A program made the translations under genes and the position numbers. From NCBI GenBank assembly GCA_016870815.1, contig VGAI01000009.1, forward strand, positions 1-36,216: 36,216 nt of DNA, given 5' to 3'. Under the pieces are notes generated by a model. The model ran no database searches. It was given only the letters and a program-made list of their open reading frames with translations, and was not told the DNA's origin. Below, piece by piece: positions 17,240 through 24,692 of the stretch (the first letter of the stretch is position 1; each line of letters begins with the position of its first letter). This DNA comes from Actinomycetota bacterium (GTDB lineage Bacteria; Actinomycetota; Actinomycetes; Nanopelagicales; Nanopelagicaceae).

Positions 17240-17245
17240 AGAATA
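17240..17245 (-). promoter_or_regulatory. -10 element for leaderless ctaC
   Basis: Minus-strand TATTCT is followed by 6 bases (TGGCTC) and the ctaC ATG. An overlapping TATATT 8 bases from the ATG could also serve. Confidence 0.5.
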
Positions 17246-17278
17246 TAGGTCTGGTTCGCGAGTGACTCGGCCTGCGAG

Positions 17279-17284
17279 TAGCCT
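17279..17284 (+). promoter_or_regulatory. -10 element for the NifS-like gene
   Basis: TAGCCT lies 7 bases before an in-frame GTG at 17292. It supports that codon as the start, in place of the ATG at 17232, which overlaps the ctaC ATG on the other strand. Confidence 0.4.
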
Positions 17285-17291
17285 TAATCGG

Positions 17292-18401
17292 GTGTCGCCC
17301 GTCACAGCGGACTTAGCCAAGAATTTCCAAGATCTTGCGCCGTATTCACTACCAATCCGAGAGAACCTTGAGACCTTTTTCACGCAGGGCGATAGCGACC
17401 CTCGTTCCATTTTTGGCCCGGGAGCAGCGAATTCAATTCGTTTAGAGGCCGCACTTCAAACTTTCTCGAAAGTCTTAGCTCTTCCTGCGAGCTCGATACA
17501 TTTCGTCGCAGATCGCTCGCTTGCCTTCATGCTCTCGATCCTGGGGCACGCTAAATCCGGTGAGTTCAGGACGATTAGATATAGCGCAATCGATAAGAAA
17601 GAAGTGATAGCCGCAACTTTTGAAACAAAAGGACTTGGGGTTGCGCTCAATGAATCTCGCGTTGATCTCTCGGGTGCAATTGATTTCAAGAGCGTTCCTG
17701 CAAGTGAGGTCGCGAAGACCCTAACCCTCTTTCAACTTCGAAATGGTGAGACTGGTATATGGCAATCTTTGATTCCAGATGGACCGCTCATTCTTGATGC
17801 CACTTCACTCAACCCGCGTGGCTGGGGAATCACTCTCGCGATAGAGGTGATCTCCCAATCAAGCAACTGGCAGAGCGCTATCTTCGATGCGACGAGTTGG
17901 GGTGGTCCGCGCGGCCTCTACATACTTGCGATCAATGAAAGGGCATCGTGGCGAAATCCACTGCCGACCCTTGACCCAGTCCTTCCTAGATTTGGCGCCA
18001 GCGCCCCACTCACTCTGATGAGCGCGGTCGCATTAGAGATTGAATCCGCTAAAAGTCCATCCGGAATTGATCAGGCAAATATCTTCTTACGAGAGCAACT
18101 GGGCGTTCTCGATGAGATCGATATCGCCGGGGATGCGACGGGCGATCGATTAAGCATCTCAATCCTCAATCTGCCTGCAGATGAACTGATGCGACGCCTT
18201 GCCAGCGATGGCTTCATCGTCGACTCAGGATCGGCTTGCACTGCCTCTGAGCTCTCTCCCAGTCATGTCCTTGCGGCGATGGGGATCCTTACCCATGGAA
18301 ATATTCGAATCCGACTACGTGATGAAAATATCGGATCGGTCGAGCCCTTTCTTGAATCCCTCGTTGCCCATACTCGATCGCTACGAAGCGAACTTCTCTG
18401 A
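17292..18401 (+). CDS. NifS/IscS-like protein lacking the PLP lysine
   Basis: A class V aminotransferase-fold protein, 369 residues from GTG 17292. The C-terminal desulfurase loop is intact: SGSACTASELSPSHVLAAMG (312-331) with C316 at the persulfide-forming position of IscS. D169 (LILDATS) matches the PLP-ring aspartate. In the segment equivalent to IscS SGHKIYGPKG it reads DATSWGGPRG (199-208), so serine 202 replaces the Schiff-base lysine. The N-terminal DNAATTP-type and GATESNN-type motifs are also missing. Desulfurase activity by the normal mechanism is therefore unlikely; a persulfide carrier or scaffold role is inference. ATG 17232 would add 20 residues. The TusA-like gene follows with a one-base stop/start overlap. 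Confidence 0.85.
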   Translation: MSPVTADLAKNFQDLAPYSLPIRENLETFFTQGDSDPRSIFGPGAANSIRLEAALQTFSKVLALPASSIHFVADRSLAFMLSILGHAKSGEFRTIRYSAIDKKEVIAATFETKGLGVALNESRVDLSGAIDFKSVPASEVAKTLTLFQLRNGETGIWQSLIPDGPLILDATSLNPRGWGITLAIEVISQSSNWQSAIFDATSWGGPRGLYILAINERASWRNPLPTLDPVLPRFGASAPLTLMSAVALEIESAKSPSGIDQANIFLREQLGVLDEIDIAGDATGDRLSISILNLPADELMRRLASDGFIVDSGSACTASELSPSHVLAAMGILTHGNIRIRLRDENIGSVEPFLESLVAHTRSLRSELL

Positions 18402-18625
18402 TGCGCGAGATCAATTGCCTCGGAATGAAGTGTCCGCTACCGATTATTGAGCTAAGCAAGTCGATGAAGCAGCATCCATCGGAGAATTCATTTCTCTTGA
18501 AGAGCGACGATGTTGCCACATCACCTGATCTCAATGCATGGTCTCGGATGACTGGAAATTCTGTTCGAGTGATTGACCGTGAGAGCTTTGAGATTACCCG
18601 AGGCAGCGCAGCTTCTCTTGACTAA
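18401..18625 (+). CDS. TusA-family sulfur carrier
   Basis: A 74-residue TusA/SirA/YeeD-type protein. The defining N-terminal motif is CLGMKCPLPII (C6 to I16), where C11 in CPLP is the persulfide-carrying cysteine; C6 is a second cysteine at the position of the usual aspartate. The rest matches the small beta-alpha-beta fold (helix SKSMKQHP, strand NSFLLKSDD, then DLNAWSRMTGNSV). Its ATG overlaps the TGA of the NifS-like gene (TGATG), so the two are coupled, which points to sulfur exchange between C316 there and C11 here. Its last 4 bases overlap the convergent PfkB kinase gene. Confidence 0.88.
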   Translation: MREINCLGMKCPLPIIELSKSMKQHPSENSFLLKSDDVATSPDLNAWSRMTGNSVRVIDRESFEITRGSAASLD

Positions 18626-19602
18626 GCGATTTGTAGATGTGGTTCTATCTCAGCAGCGGAATCTGATCCGTAGGCGAGTGTGAATCTCGCCAAGAAGGAA
18701 GACTTATTGAAACGGTACTCCTGTGTTCCCTTTGTTTCGATTACATAGGTGGCAATCATCGAGCCAAGTTGAGCGCAACGTTCTGCCTCAAGTCCCCAGG
18801 CAATTCCAGCGAGATAACCTGAACGGAATGCATCACCGACTCCAGTTGGATCAACTTTGGCATTCTCCTTCGGCACCTTGACGCGAACCTGGCTCTCACC
18901 ACTTCGCTCGACTATTGCGCCTTCGCTACTGAGGGTCACCACTCGCGTGCCAACTCGCGACAAGATCTCATCATCACTCCAGCCAGTTTTCTGCATTGCC
19001 AGAGCAAGTTCGTACTCATTGAGGAAGAGATAGGTAGCGCCATCAATCAACGTTCTGATCTCTTGGCCATTCATTCGTGCAAGCTGTTGTGAAGGATCAG
19101 CGGCGAAAGGGATACCGGCGTTTCTACAGCTCTCGGTATGACGAACCATCGCCTCTGGATCATCTGGCGAGATCATCACGAGATCAAAGCGCCCCGATCT
19201 CTCCATTACTGGCGCGAGTTCGATTTCGCGTGCTTCGCTCATCGCACCAGGAAAAAATGATGCGATCTGGTTGAGCGAGGTATCGGTAGTCACCATATAG
19301 AGAGCGGTATGGAGCGTCTCTGAGACGCGGACATGGGTAGTGTCGACACCATGGCGATTGAGCCACGCTTGATAGTCGTCCCAATCCTTACCTACTGAGG
19401 CGATCAAGGTCGGACGAAGTCCAAGCATTCCCATTCCGAAAGAGATGTTTGCTGCGCACCCACCGCGCCTCACATCTAGGCCATCTACAAGGAATGAGAG
19501 TGAGACTTTCTCTAACGATTCAGCAACGAGGGAGTCGGTGAACTTGCCGGGAAAGGTCATGAGGTGATCTCGCCCCACCGATCCAGCAACGGCTATTCGC
19601 AT
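18622..19602 (-). CDS. PfkB-family carbohydrate/nucleoside kinase (adenosine kinase-like)
   Basis: A ribokinase-fold kinase of 326 residues. The substrate-side GG motif is RRGGCAANISFGMGMLG (46-62), and the anion-hole/catalytic motif is DPTGVGDAFRSG (251-262) with D257 as base. The position between the oxidase genes and the HesB/ErpA gene matches M. tuberculosis adoK (Rv2202c), so adenosine is the best-guess substrate, but ribose or another sugar cannot be excluded. The ATG is preceded by a GGGGG run. It lies downstream of erpA on the same strand with a 73-base gap. Confidence 0.85.
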   Translation of the reverse strand: MRIAVAGSVGRDHLMTFPGKFTDSLVAESLEKVSLSFLVDGLDVRRGGCAANISFGMGMLGLRPTLIASVGKDWDDYQAWLNRHGVDTTHVRVSETLHTALYMVTTDTSLNQIASFFPGAMSEAREIELAPVMERSGRFDLVMISPDDPEAMVRHTESCRNAGIPFAADPSQQLARMNGQEIRTLIDGATYLFLNEYELALAMQKTGWSDDEILSRVGTRVVTLSSEGAIVERSGESQVRVKVPKENAKVDPTGVGDAFRSGYLAGIAWGLEAERCAQLGSMIATYVIETKGTQEYRFNKSSFLARFTLAYGSDSAAEIEPHLQIA

Positions 19603-19675
19603 TACCTATGAGCCCCCAGTTGAGTGGTGAGTGAATCCGTCCTGAGGTGGAGAGTAGCGAATGAAGTTCTCGGAA

Positions 19676-20026
19676 TTAGTTGAATGAATCGCCGCAGGCG
19701 CAAGAACCTTGCGCATTTGGGTTATCGATAGTGAAGCCTTGCTTCTCGATAGTGTCGACGAAATCGATGCTCGCACCCATGAGGTAAGGCGTTGACATCT
19801 TGTCAGTCACCACGCGTACCGAACCGAAGGCTACGACGGTGTCAGAGTCTTCCACTTTGTCGTCAAAATAAAGTTGATAGCGAAGACCTGAGCAACCACC
19901 GGGTTGAACCGCTACACGGAGAACTAGGTCATCGCGACCTTCTTGAGCAAGAAGTGATGCGACCTTTCCTGATGCCACATCAGTCAACTGGATTGTTGTG
20001 CTCACTGCAGTCTCGTTGCTCATCAT
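19676..20026 (-). CDS. erpA: iron-sulfur cluster insertion protein, HesB/ErpA type
   Basis: An A-type carrier that delivers Fe-S clusters to apo-proteins, 116 residues. The three cluster-binding cysteines are in GGCSGLRY and the C-terminal CAC of GSCACGDSF. Family strands (LVLRVAVQPGGCSGLRYQLYFDD, SIDFVDTI) are clear. The frame is open 27 codons further upstream, but that part is basic and unlike the family; the paired ATGs at 20026/20023 have an AAGGAGCAGGG stretch just before them. Nearby Fe-S users are NadA (divergent) and QcrA. Probably cotranscribed with the PfkB kinase. Confidence 0.92.
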   Translation of the reverse strand: MMSNETAVSTTIQLTDVASGKVASLLAQEGRDDLVLRVAVQPGGCSGLRYQLYFDDKVEDSDTVVAFGSVRVVTDKMSTPYLMGASIDFVDTIEKQGFTIDNPNAQGSCACGDSFN

Positions 20027-20165
20027 CTCTCTGCCCTGCTCCTTCTTCTTAACAACCGTTGACCGTCTCCATGAAGTTTTACTCGTGGCTAGCGATCTAG
20101 AGCGCATCCTAGCCGCCCACCCTCGCTATCTGCCCCTTGGAATGGGTGTGAGCAATTCGCCGAAC

Positions 20166-20171
20166 TAGACT
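20166..20171 (+). promoter_or_regulatory. -10 element for leaderless nadA
   Basis: TAGACT is followed by 6 bases (GGGAGC) and the ATG at 20178. The GGGAG between them might act as a weak Shine-Dalgarno only if a longer leader exists. Confidence 0.5.
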
Positions 20172-20177
20172 GGGAGC

Positions 20178-21320
20178 ATGTCACTGCTTGAGTTCCTCTC
20201 ACGAGGAAGCGCCCCTGACCTAGATAGCGAGCGAGGCGTCTCGTGCACCGGAGAGTTACCAGAGCCAAGTGATCCAGCGCTCGTTGACCGAGCCCTCGCC
20301 GCTAAAGCCGAACTTGGATCGCGCTTGATGATTCTTGGCCATCACTACCAACGAGATGAAGTCATTCGCTTTGCCGATATAACGGGTGATTCATTTAAAT
20401 TAGCCCAAGCCGCCGCGAAGAATCGCAAGGCAGAGTTGATCGTTTTCTGTGGCGTGCACTTCATGGCAGAGAGTGCAGATATTCTCACTGACGAATCTCA
20501 GAAGGTGATTCTCCCCGACCTTGCAGCCGGTTGCTCAATGGCGGATATGGCAACCCACTCGCAGGTCAATGAAGCGGGGAAGATATTTGCCGAACTTGGT
20601 ATCTCCTCAGCAACAATCCCAGTCACTTATATGAACTCATCCGCCGCCATCAAATCCTTTACTGGGGAGCACGGGGGAACTATCTGCACCTCATCGAATG
20701 CTGAGCGCGCGATGCGATGGGCGCTCGAGCAAGGTGAGCGCATCTTCTTCTTGCCAGATCAACATTTAGGACGAAACACAGCGGTTCGAAAACTAGGAAT
20801 GGATTTGCAAGATTGCGTCATCTGGAATCCCTGGAAGGATCGCGGAGGTCTTAGTGATGAAGAGATTCGTAGCGCCAAGGTGATTCTCTGGCGTGGCCAT
20901 TGTTCGGTCCATGGTCGTTTTAGTGCAAAGAACGTTGCGGATATGCGCGCTCAAATTCCAGGGATTCAAATTCTGGTTCACCCAGAATGTCAGTATGAAG
21001 TCGTCTCGCAAGCTGACCATGTTGGAAGCACGGAACACATCATCAAGATCATTAAAGAGGCGCCTGTGGGCTCATCCTGGGCAATTGGGACCGAACTCAA
21101 TTTGGTCCGTCGCCTGGCGAGAGAGAACCCCGAAAAGAATATTCACTTCTTGGATAAGACGATCTGTTACTGCTCAACTATGAATCGAATCGACCTTCCC
21201 CATCTTGTCTGGGCTCTAGAAACTCTTGCAACTGGCCGGATTGTCAATCAAATTACGGTGGACCCAGTCACTGCACAGTTCTCTCGAGTCGCACTCGAGC
21301 GGATGTTGGCTCTACCGTAG
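20178..21320 (+). CDS. nadA: quinolinate synthase
   Basis: NadA condenses iminoaspartate with dihydroxyacetone phosphate to quinolinate in NAD synthesis, using a [4Fe-4S] cluster. It has 380 residues. Conserved segments are GHHYQRDEV (54-62), FCGVHFMAESADIL, AAGCSMADM (C119), TICTSSNAERA (C170), HPEC near 268-271, TELNLVRRL and TICYCSTMNRI (C330/C332). C119, C170 and one of C330/C332 are the likely cluster ligands. NadB and NadC are not in the window. It is divergent from erpA, whose product could load its cluster. Confidence 0.95.
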   Translation: MSLLEFLSRGSAPDLDSERGVSCTGELPEPSDPALVDRALAAKAELGSRLMILGHHYQRDEVIRFADITGDSFKLAQAAAKNRKAELIVFCGVHFMAESADILTDESQKVILPDLAAGCSMADMATHSQVNEAGKIFAELGISSATIPVTYMNSSAAIKSFTGEHGGTICTSSNAERAMRWALEQGERIFFLPDQHLGRNTAVRKLGMDLQDCVIWNPWKDRGGLSDEEIRSAKVILWRGHCSVHGRFSAKNVADMRAQIPGIQILVHPECQYEVVSQADHVGSTEHIIKIIKEAPVGSSWAIGTELNLVRRLARENPEKNIHFLDKTICYCSTMNRIDLPHLVWALETLATGRIVNQITVDPVTAQFSRVALERMLALP

Positions 21321-21396
21321 GACAACGCTGAACGCCCTGCGAGCAAAGAGATTTCGATCCGAATTCGATATGAACCACGAAGGGTAGAGGGTGACA

Positions 21397-21921
21397 ATGG
21401 AGAACCAAAAGAAGGGTCGGCCGACTCCGAAACGGAAAGAGGTCGAGAAGCAGAGAGCGATTCCTCGCCTAGCACCCGCCTCAGATAAGGCCACAAAAAA
21501 ACTTCTAAAAGAGGAAGCAAGAAAAGGTCGAATCGCTCAACGTGCCGCCTTCATGCGCGGTGATGAGAGCGCTCTTCCACCACGCGATAGGGGCCCAGCA
21601 CGTCGCTTCGTGCGCAACTACATTGATTCACGGAGAAGCATTGGTGAGTTCTTTCTTCCAATTGTGATGGTCCTTCTCTTCTTCGGGCTCAGCCCAAACC
21701 CTCAAGTGCGAGTGGTCGCGACAATCATCCTTTACGCAGTAGCGCTTTACTCTGTCGTTGAAGGTTTCGTAATCGGACGCAAGATCAAATCGAAAGTTCG
21801 CGAGCGCTTTCCTGACGAGCCAACCAAGGGGCTTGCCGTCTACGGCTGGGTTCGTTCGACTCAGATTCGCCGGTTGCGCGCACCGCTTCCGCAGGTCAAG
21901 CGAGGCGAGAAGAACTTCTAG
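21397..21921 (+). CDS. DUF3043 membrane protein
   Basis: An actinobacterial protein of unknown function, 174 residues. The first 80 residues are highly basic and Lys/Arg-rich (GRPTPKRKEVEKQR, then ALPPRDRGPARRFVRNYIDSRRSIGEF, a DUF3043 hallmark), followed by two membrane helices (about 86-102 and 107-125) and a basic C-terminal tail. ATG 21397 is chosen because AGAGG sits 6 bases upstream; a GTG at 21391 overlaps that ribosome binding site. It follows nadA by 76 bases. The charged ends would be cytoplasmic. Confidence 0.88.
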   Translation: MENQKKGRPTPKRKEVEKQRAIPRLAPASDKATKKLLKEEARKGRIAQRAAFMRGDESALPPRDRGPARRFVRNYIDSRRSIGEFFLPIVMVLLFFGLSPNPQVRVVATIILYAVALYSVVEGFVIGRKIKSKVRERFPDEPTKGLAVYGWVRSTQIRRLRAPLPQVKRGEKNF

Positions 21922-21937
21922 TCAAAATCCCCTGCGC

Positions 21938-22939
21938 TTATGGACGCGCGGTAGGACTCTTTGTCTTGTCTGGCGAGCGCTCCGGAATCTTTCCAAGTAC
22001 ATCGTCGATCTCTCGCATCAGAGCTGGTTCAAGCTTCACTCCGGCGGCCTTGACGTTCTCCTTGATCTGCGAAGGTTTAGTCGCTCCGATGATTGCGGAG
22101 GCAACATTCTGATTCTGCAAAACCCAGGCGACAGCAAGTTGAGCCATCGTCAATCCAGCTTGCGCTGCGATCGGTTCGAGCTTTTCTACCGTGGTGAGAA
22201 CCTCATCGCGAAGCCAACCTGAGATCATATTTGCGCCACCCTTTTTATCGGTAGCACGCGATCCTTTCGGGGGCTTGGCGCCAGCTTTGTACTTACCGGA
22301 GAGAACACCTTGAGCAATCGGAGACCAGACAATCTGGCTGATTCCTTCACGTTGGCAGAGTGGAACCACTTCAGCTTCGATCACTCGCCAGAGCATCGAG
22401 TACTGGGGCTGACTCGAGACAAAGCGATCGAAATGTCGCTCCTTTTGAATCTTCAAACCGGCAGCTATCTGCGACGCGCTCCACTCGGAGAATCCGATGT
22501 AGTGGACTTTTCCTTGACGAACGAGATCATCAAGCGCGGTAAGGGATTCCTCTAACGGTGTTTCGACATCGAAACGGTGAAGTTGATAGAGATCGATGTG
22601 ATCGGTGTTGAGCCTTCGAAGGCTTGCATGGATCGACTCCATGATGTGCTTGCGCGAAAGTCCACGATCATTCTTGCCCTCGCCAGTCGGCCAGTAGACC
22701 TTAGTGAAGAGTTCATACGACTCTCGTCGAACTCCCTTGAGAGCTTTCCCAAGGACAGTCTCAGCACGCGTTCCCGCATAGACATCGGCAGTATCAAATG
22801 TTGTGATGCCTTCATCGAGGGCAGCACGAACACATTTGATAGCAGTCTCTGACTCGACTTGTGAGCCATGAGTTATCCAGTTTCCGTAGGTGATCTCTGA
22901 GACGTATAGGCCCGTCGCGCCAAGTTTTCTAAATTCCAT
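21938..22939 (-). CDS. aldo/keto reductase (K+ channel beta-subunit-like)
   Basis: An NADPH-dependent oxidoreductase of 333 residues with the full catalytic tetrad: D49 (TTFDTADVY), Y54, K80 (LFTKVYW) and H121 (YQLHRFD). The N-terminus MEFRKLGATGLYVSEITYGNW and the GFSEWSASQI segment point to the AKR6-like group that includes channel beta subunits and YghZ-type methylglyoxal reductases. The substrate is unknown. The ATG start is backed by TAGGGT 6 bases upstream. It is divergent from the B12-riboswitch operon, without an evident functional link. Confidence 0.9.
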   Translation of the reverse strand: MEFRKLGATGLYVSEITYGNWITHGSQVESETAIKCVRAALDEGITTFDTADVYAGTRAETVLGKALKGVRRESYELFTKVYWPTGEGKNDRGLSRKHIMESIHASLRRLNTDHIDLYQLHRFDVETPLEESLTALDDLVRQGKVHYIGFSEWSASQIAAGLKIQKERHFDRFVSSQPQYSMLWRVIEAEVVPLCQREGISQIVWSPIAQGVLSGKYKAGAKPPKGSRATDKKGGANMISGWLRDEVLTTVEKLEPIAAQAGLTMAQLAVAWVLQNQNVASAIIGATKPSQIKENVKAAGVKLEPALMREIDDVLGKIPERSPDKTKSPTARP

Positions 22940-22945
22940 AGCGCC

Positions 22946-22951
22946 ACCCTA
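22946..22951 (-). promoter_or_regulatory. -10 element for leaderless aldo/keto reductase gene
   Basis: Minus-strand TAGGGT, 6 bases (GGCGCT), then the ATG at 22939. Confidence 0.55.
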
Positions 22952-23014
22952 GGCGAAGGTCACCGCCTCGCCAAGCGGGGCTTAGAGTCCTAGAGGTTGA
23001 CCCTCGGCTACTCT

Positions 23015-23125
23015 TCGCCCACAACTACATACTCCTTCTCACAGGGGAAGTCTGGTGAAAGTCCAGCGCTGACCCGCAACCGTCATAGTCGGAATGCCTG
23101 TCGAGGGAGATGCACACCACCCGTC
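23015..23125 (+). ncRNA. cobalamin riboswitch aptamer
   Basis: The conserved core of the cobalamin (B12) riboswitch is readable: GGGAAGTCTGGTGAAAGTCC, with its CTGG/CCAG stem, runs directly into GCGCTGACCCGCAACCGT, followed by AGTCGGAATGCCTGTC, the order seen in actinobacterial members. The 5' and 3' limits given are approximate because the closing stem is not certain by eye. It lies in a 335-base leader between the divergent reductase gene and an SCO2322/ECF transporter operon, so it should repress that operon when B12 is plentiful. Confidence 0.9.
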
Positions 23126-23230
23126 GAGGTCTGCGGGGCGGAGCCATGAACTAGTCAGAAAAGGGAAATCCAAGCGCACGGTCAATACGCGCAAGGAACC
23201 GACTCGATTAGCCAGAGCGACGCTTCTTGA

Positions 23231-23270
23231 CCTCTCAACATATCGATCTCGTAACGAGATCATTGAGAGG
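23231..23270 (+). promoter_or_regulatory. ribosome-binding-site sequestering hairpin (riboswitch expression platform)
   Basis: CCTCTCAA (23231-23238) is perfectly complementary to TTGAGAGG (23263-23270), and inside it GATCTCG (23245-23251) pairs with CGAGATC (23255-23261) around a TAA loop. The outer stem buries GAGAGG, the Shine-Dalgarno of the gene starting at 23275. No T tract follows, so the hairpin fits translational rather than transcriptional control. It begins about 105 bases after the aptamer. Confidence 0.7.
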
Positions 23271-23274
23271 AAAC

Positions 23275-23805
23275 ATGTTCAAAAAACTTCTTATTGCGGT
23301 TTTATCTTTCGTCACACCCATTTCACTTGCGGGACCCTCATTTAGCAATGAGACTGGTTATAGATATTGGGGTTACTTTCAAGCTGCTCCATCGCAGTCA
23401 ACATGGAGTATGGCAATGACAGGGCCGACTACCAACGTGGCAGATGGCTCTGTCGAGGGATGGATTCATACCTTCAGTAGCGATTCGATTGATGCCATGG
23501 CGCCACGCCTTGCACCTAACTTCTTCAAACTCTGCAGCAAGATTCGCCCCGTTGCTGGTAAGAAACGCGTTGGTTTGATCGTCGACTTCGGAACTGCCGC
23601 GATAAAACCGCTCGGCGAATCACTCCCGCGGCGTATCACTACATGCGTTCAGATCGATAGCAAAGCGACAGGTGCTGAAATCCTTGCCGCAGCAACGAAG
23701 ATTCGTGCTGGCTCTTCCGGGTTTATCTGCGGAATCAACGGTTTTCCGGCGAAAGAATGTAGCGCCGAAATCAAGACGCCTCGAATATTGATGAAGAAGT
23801 CTTGA
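23275..23805 (+). CDS. SCO2322-family secreted protein of a B12-regulated ECF operon
   Basis: An exported protein of 176 residues with an N-terminal signal peptide (MFKKLLIAVLSFVTPISLAG). The mature start ETGYRYWGYFQ, the GPTTNVADGSVEGW segment and the PRLAPNFFKLC stretch resemble the actinobacterial SCO2322 family, which accompanies ECF transporter genes. Four cysteines (87, 124, 152 and 162) may form two disulfides. Its function is unknown; a surface role in capturing or handing over the vitamin or metal is inference. ATG 23275 is chosen for the GAGAGG 4 bases upstream and the signal peptide; the open frame to 23227 lies in the riboswitch leader. Its stop overlaps the ecfT TTG (TTGA). Confidence 0.82.
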   Translation: MFKKLLIAVLSFVTPISLAGPSFSNETGYRYWGYFQAAPSQSTWSMAMTGPTTNVADGSVEGWIHTFSSDSIDAMAPRLAPNFFKLCSKIRPVAGKKRVGLIVDFGTAAIKPLGESLPRRITTCVQIDSKATGAEILAAATKIRAGSSGFICGINGFPAKECSAEIKTPRILMKKS

Positions 23806-24692
23806 GCCTTTCTCTCAATCGAGACCGGGTCCACCCATTTGCTTGGTGGGCCTGGTCGATTCTGCTTGCGATCTCACTCTTCATCTCATCAGATCCTTGG
23901 TATGCGACTTCACTGCTCCTAGCATCGGCCCTCGTCGTCATTCGCTTTCGTGGCGATGAACCTTGGTCAAACTCGTTCTCCATGGCGCTTCGATTCATCG
24001 CGGTGATACTCATCATCCGCATGATGATCGCGATCCTCATTGGTGTTCCTATTCCTGGAGCAACGCTTTTTACCCTTCCTACTCTCCCCCTACCCGATTG
24101 GATTGCAGGTATTCGCATCGGCGGTCCAGTGACAAGTGAACGTCTGCTCTCCACTCTTGGTGAAGTGATGATCATCGTGGGAGTTGTGGCGCTCTTTGGC
24201 GCCGCGACATCGCTCGCATCACCGCACCGATCCATTCGAGCTCTCCCCTTCTCCTTCTATCAACTGGGCTTAATTCTCACTGTCGCAACATCGATCTTCC
24301 CGCAATTAGTTGCCAGCATCAAGCGCATTCGAGTAGCCAGACGCTTACGAGGACAGAGCGCAGGAGGAATACGCAACTGGCGAAAGATTGCGATGCCACT
24401 TCTTGAGGATACGCTCGAACGATCACTCGACCTCTCGGCAGCAATGGAGTCGCGAGGTTTCGGCCAACGAATCAAACGCACGAGTTATCGACCAGATTCT
24501 TGGGGCGTCCTCGAGTCATCGATTCTCGCTTCAGCCCTGCTGAGCGGCTTACTTGCGACGATATCGGCCGGAAACTCTCTTGCTATGGGAATTTCTGGCG
24601 TCCTGGCGGGGATTTCTGTATTGCTTCCACTCAGCGAGAAGAACCGTTCGAATCAGAGCAGTGGTTCTCACTTGGTTGGGGCTCAATCGTGA
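23802..24692 (+). CDS. ecfT: ECF transporter transmembrane (T) component
   Basis: EcfT/CbiQ-type coupling protein of 296 residues. It links the ATPase to the substrate-binding S component in the membrane. Several hydrophobic helices occupy the N-terminal two thirds and the last 50 residues. The two cytoplasmic coupling motifs are visible: ARRLRGQ (about 180) and AMESRGFGQ (about 213), the latter the family's Ala-Arg-Gly signature. The TTG start overlaps the previous stop by 4 bases, and the stop overlaps the GTG of ecfA, giving tight coupling through the operon. Confidence 0.93.
   Translation: MSLSLNRDRVHPFAWWAWSILLAISLFISSDPWYATSLLLASALVVIRFRGDEPWSNSFSMALRFIAVILIIRMMIAILIGVPIPGATLFTLPTLPLPDWIAGIRIGGPVTSERLLSTLGEVMIIVGVVALFGAATSLASPHRSIRALPFSFYQLGLILTVATSIFPQLVASIKRIRVARRLRGQSAGGIRNWRKIAMPLLEDTLERSLDLSAAMESRGFGQRIKRTSYRPDSWGVLESSILASALLSGLLATISAGNSLAMGISGVLAGISVLLPLSEKNRSNQSSGSHLVGAQS

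Noticed and set aside
17234-17410. 59-residue N-terminal extension of ctaC
   Set aside because: The extension is open only because it is antisense to the NifS-like gene; the lipoprotein signal starts at 17233 and a -10-like box sits just upstream.
20027-20107. 27-residue N-terminal extension of ErpA
   Set aside because: Basic and unlike HesB/ErpA proteins; a purine-rich ribosome binding region directly precedes the ATG pair at 20026.
23231-23270. Intrinsic terminator in the riboswitch leader
   Set aside because: The stem is strong but is followed by AAACATG rather than a T tract, and its 3' arm is the ribosome binding site.
24500-24688. 63-residue N-terminal extension of the fused EcfA
   Set aside because: It overlaps ecfT out of frame, contains no ABC features, and the GTG at 24689 overlaps the ecfT stop as expected for coupled genes.
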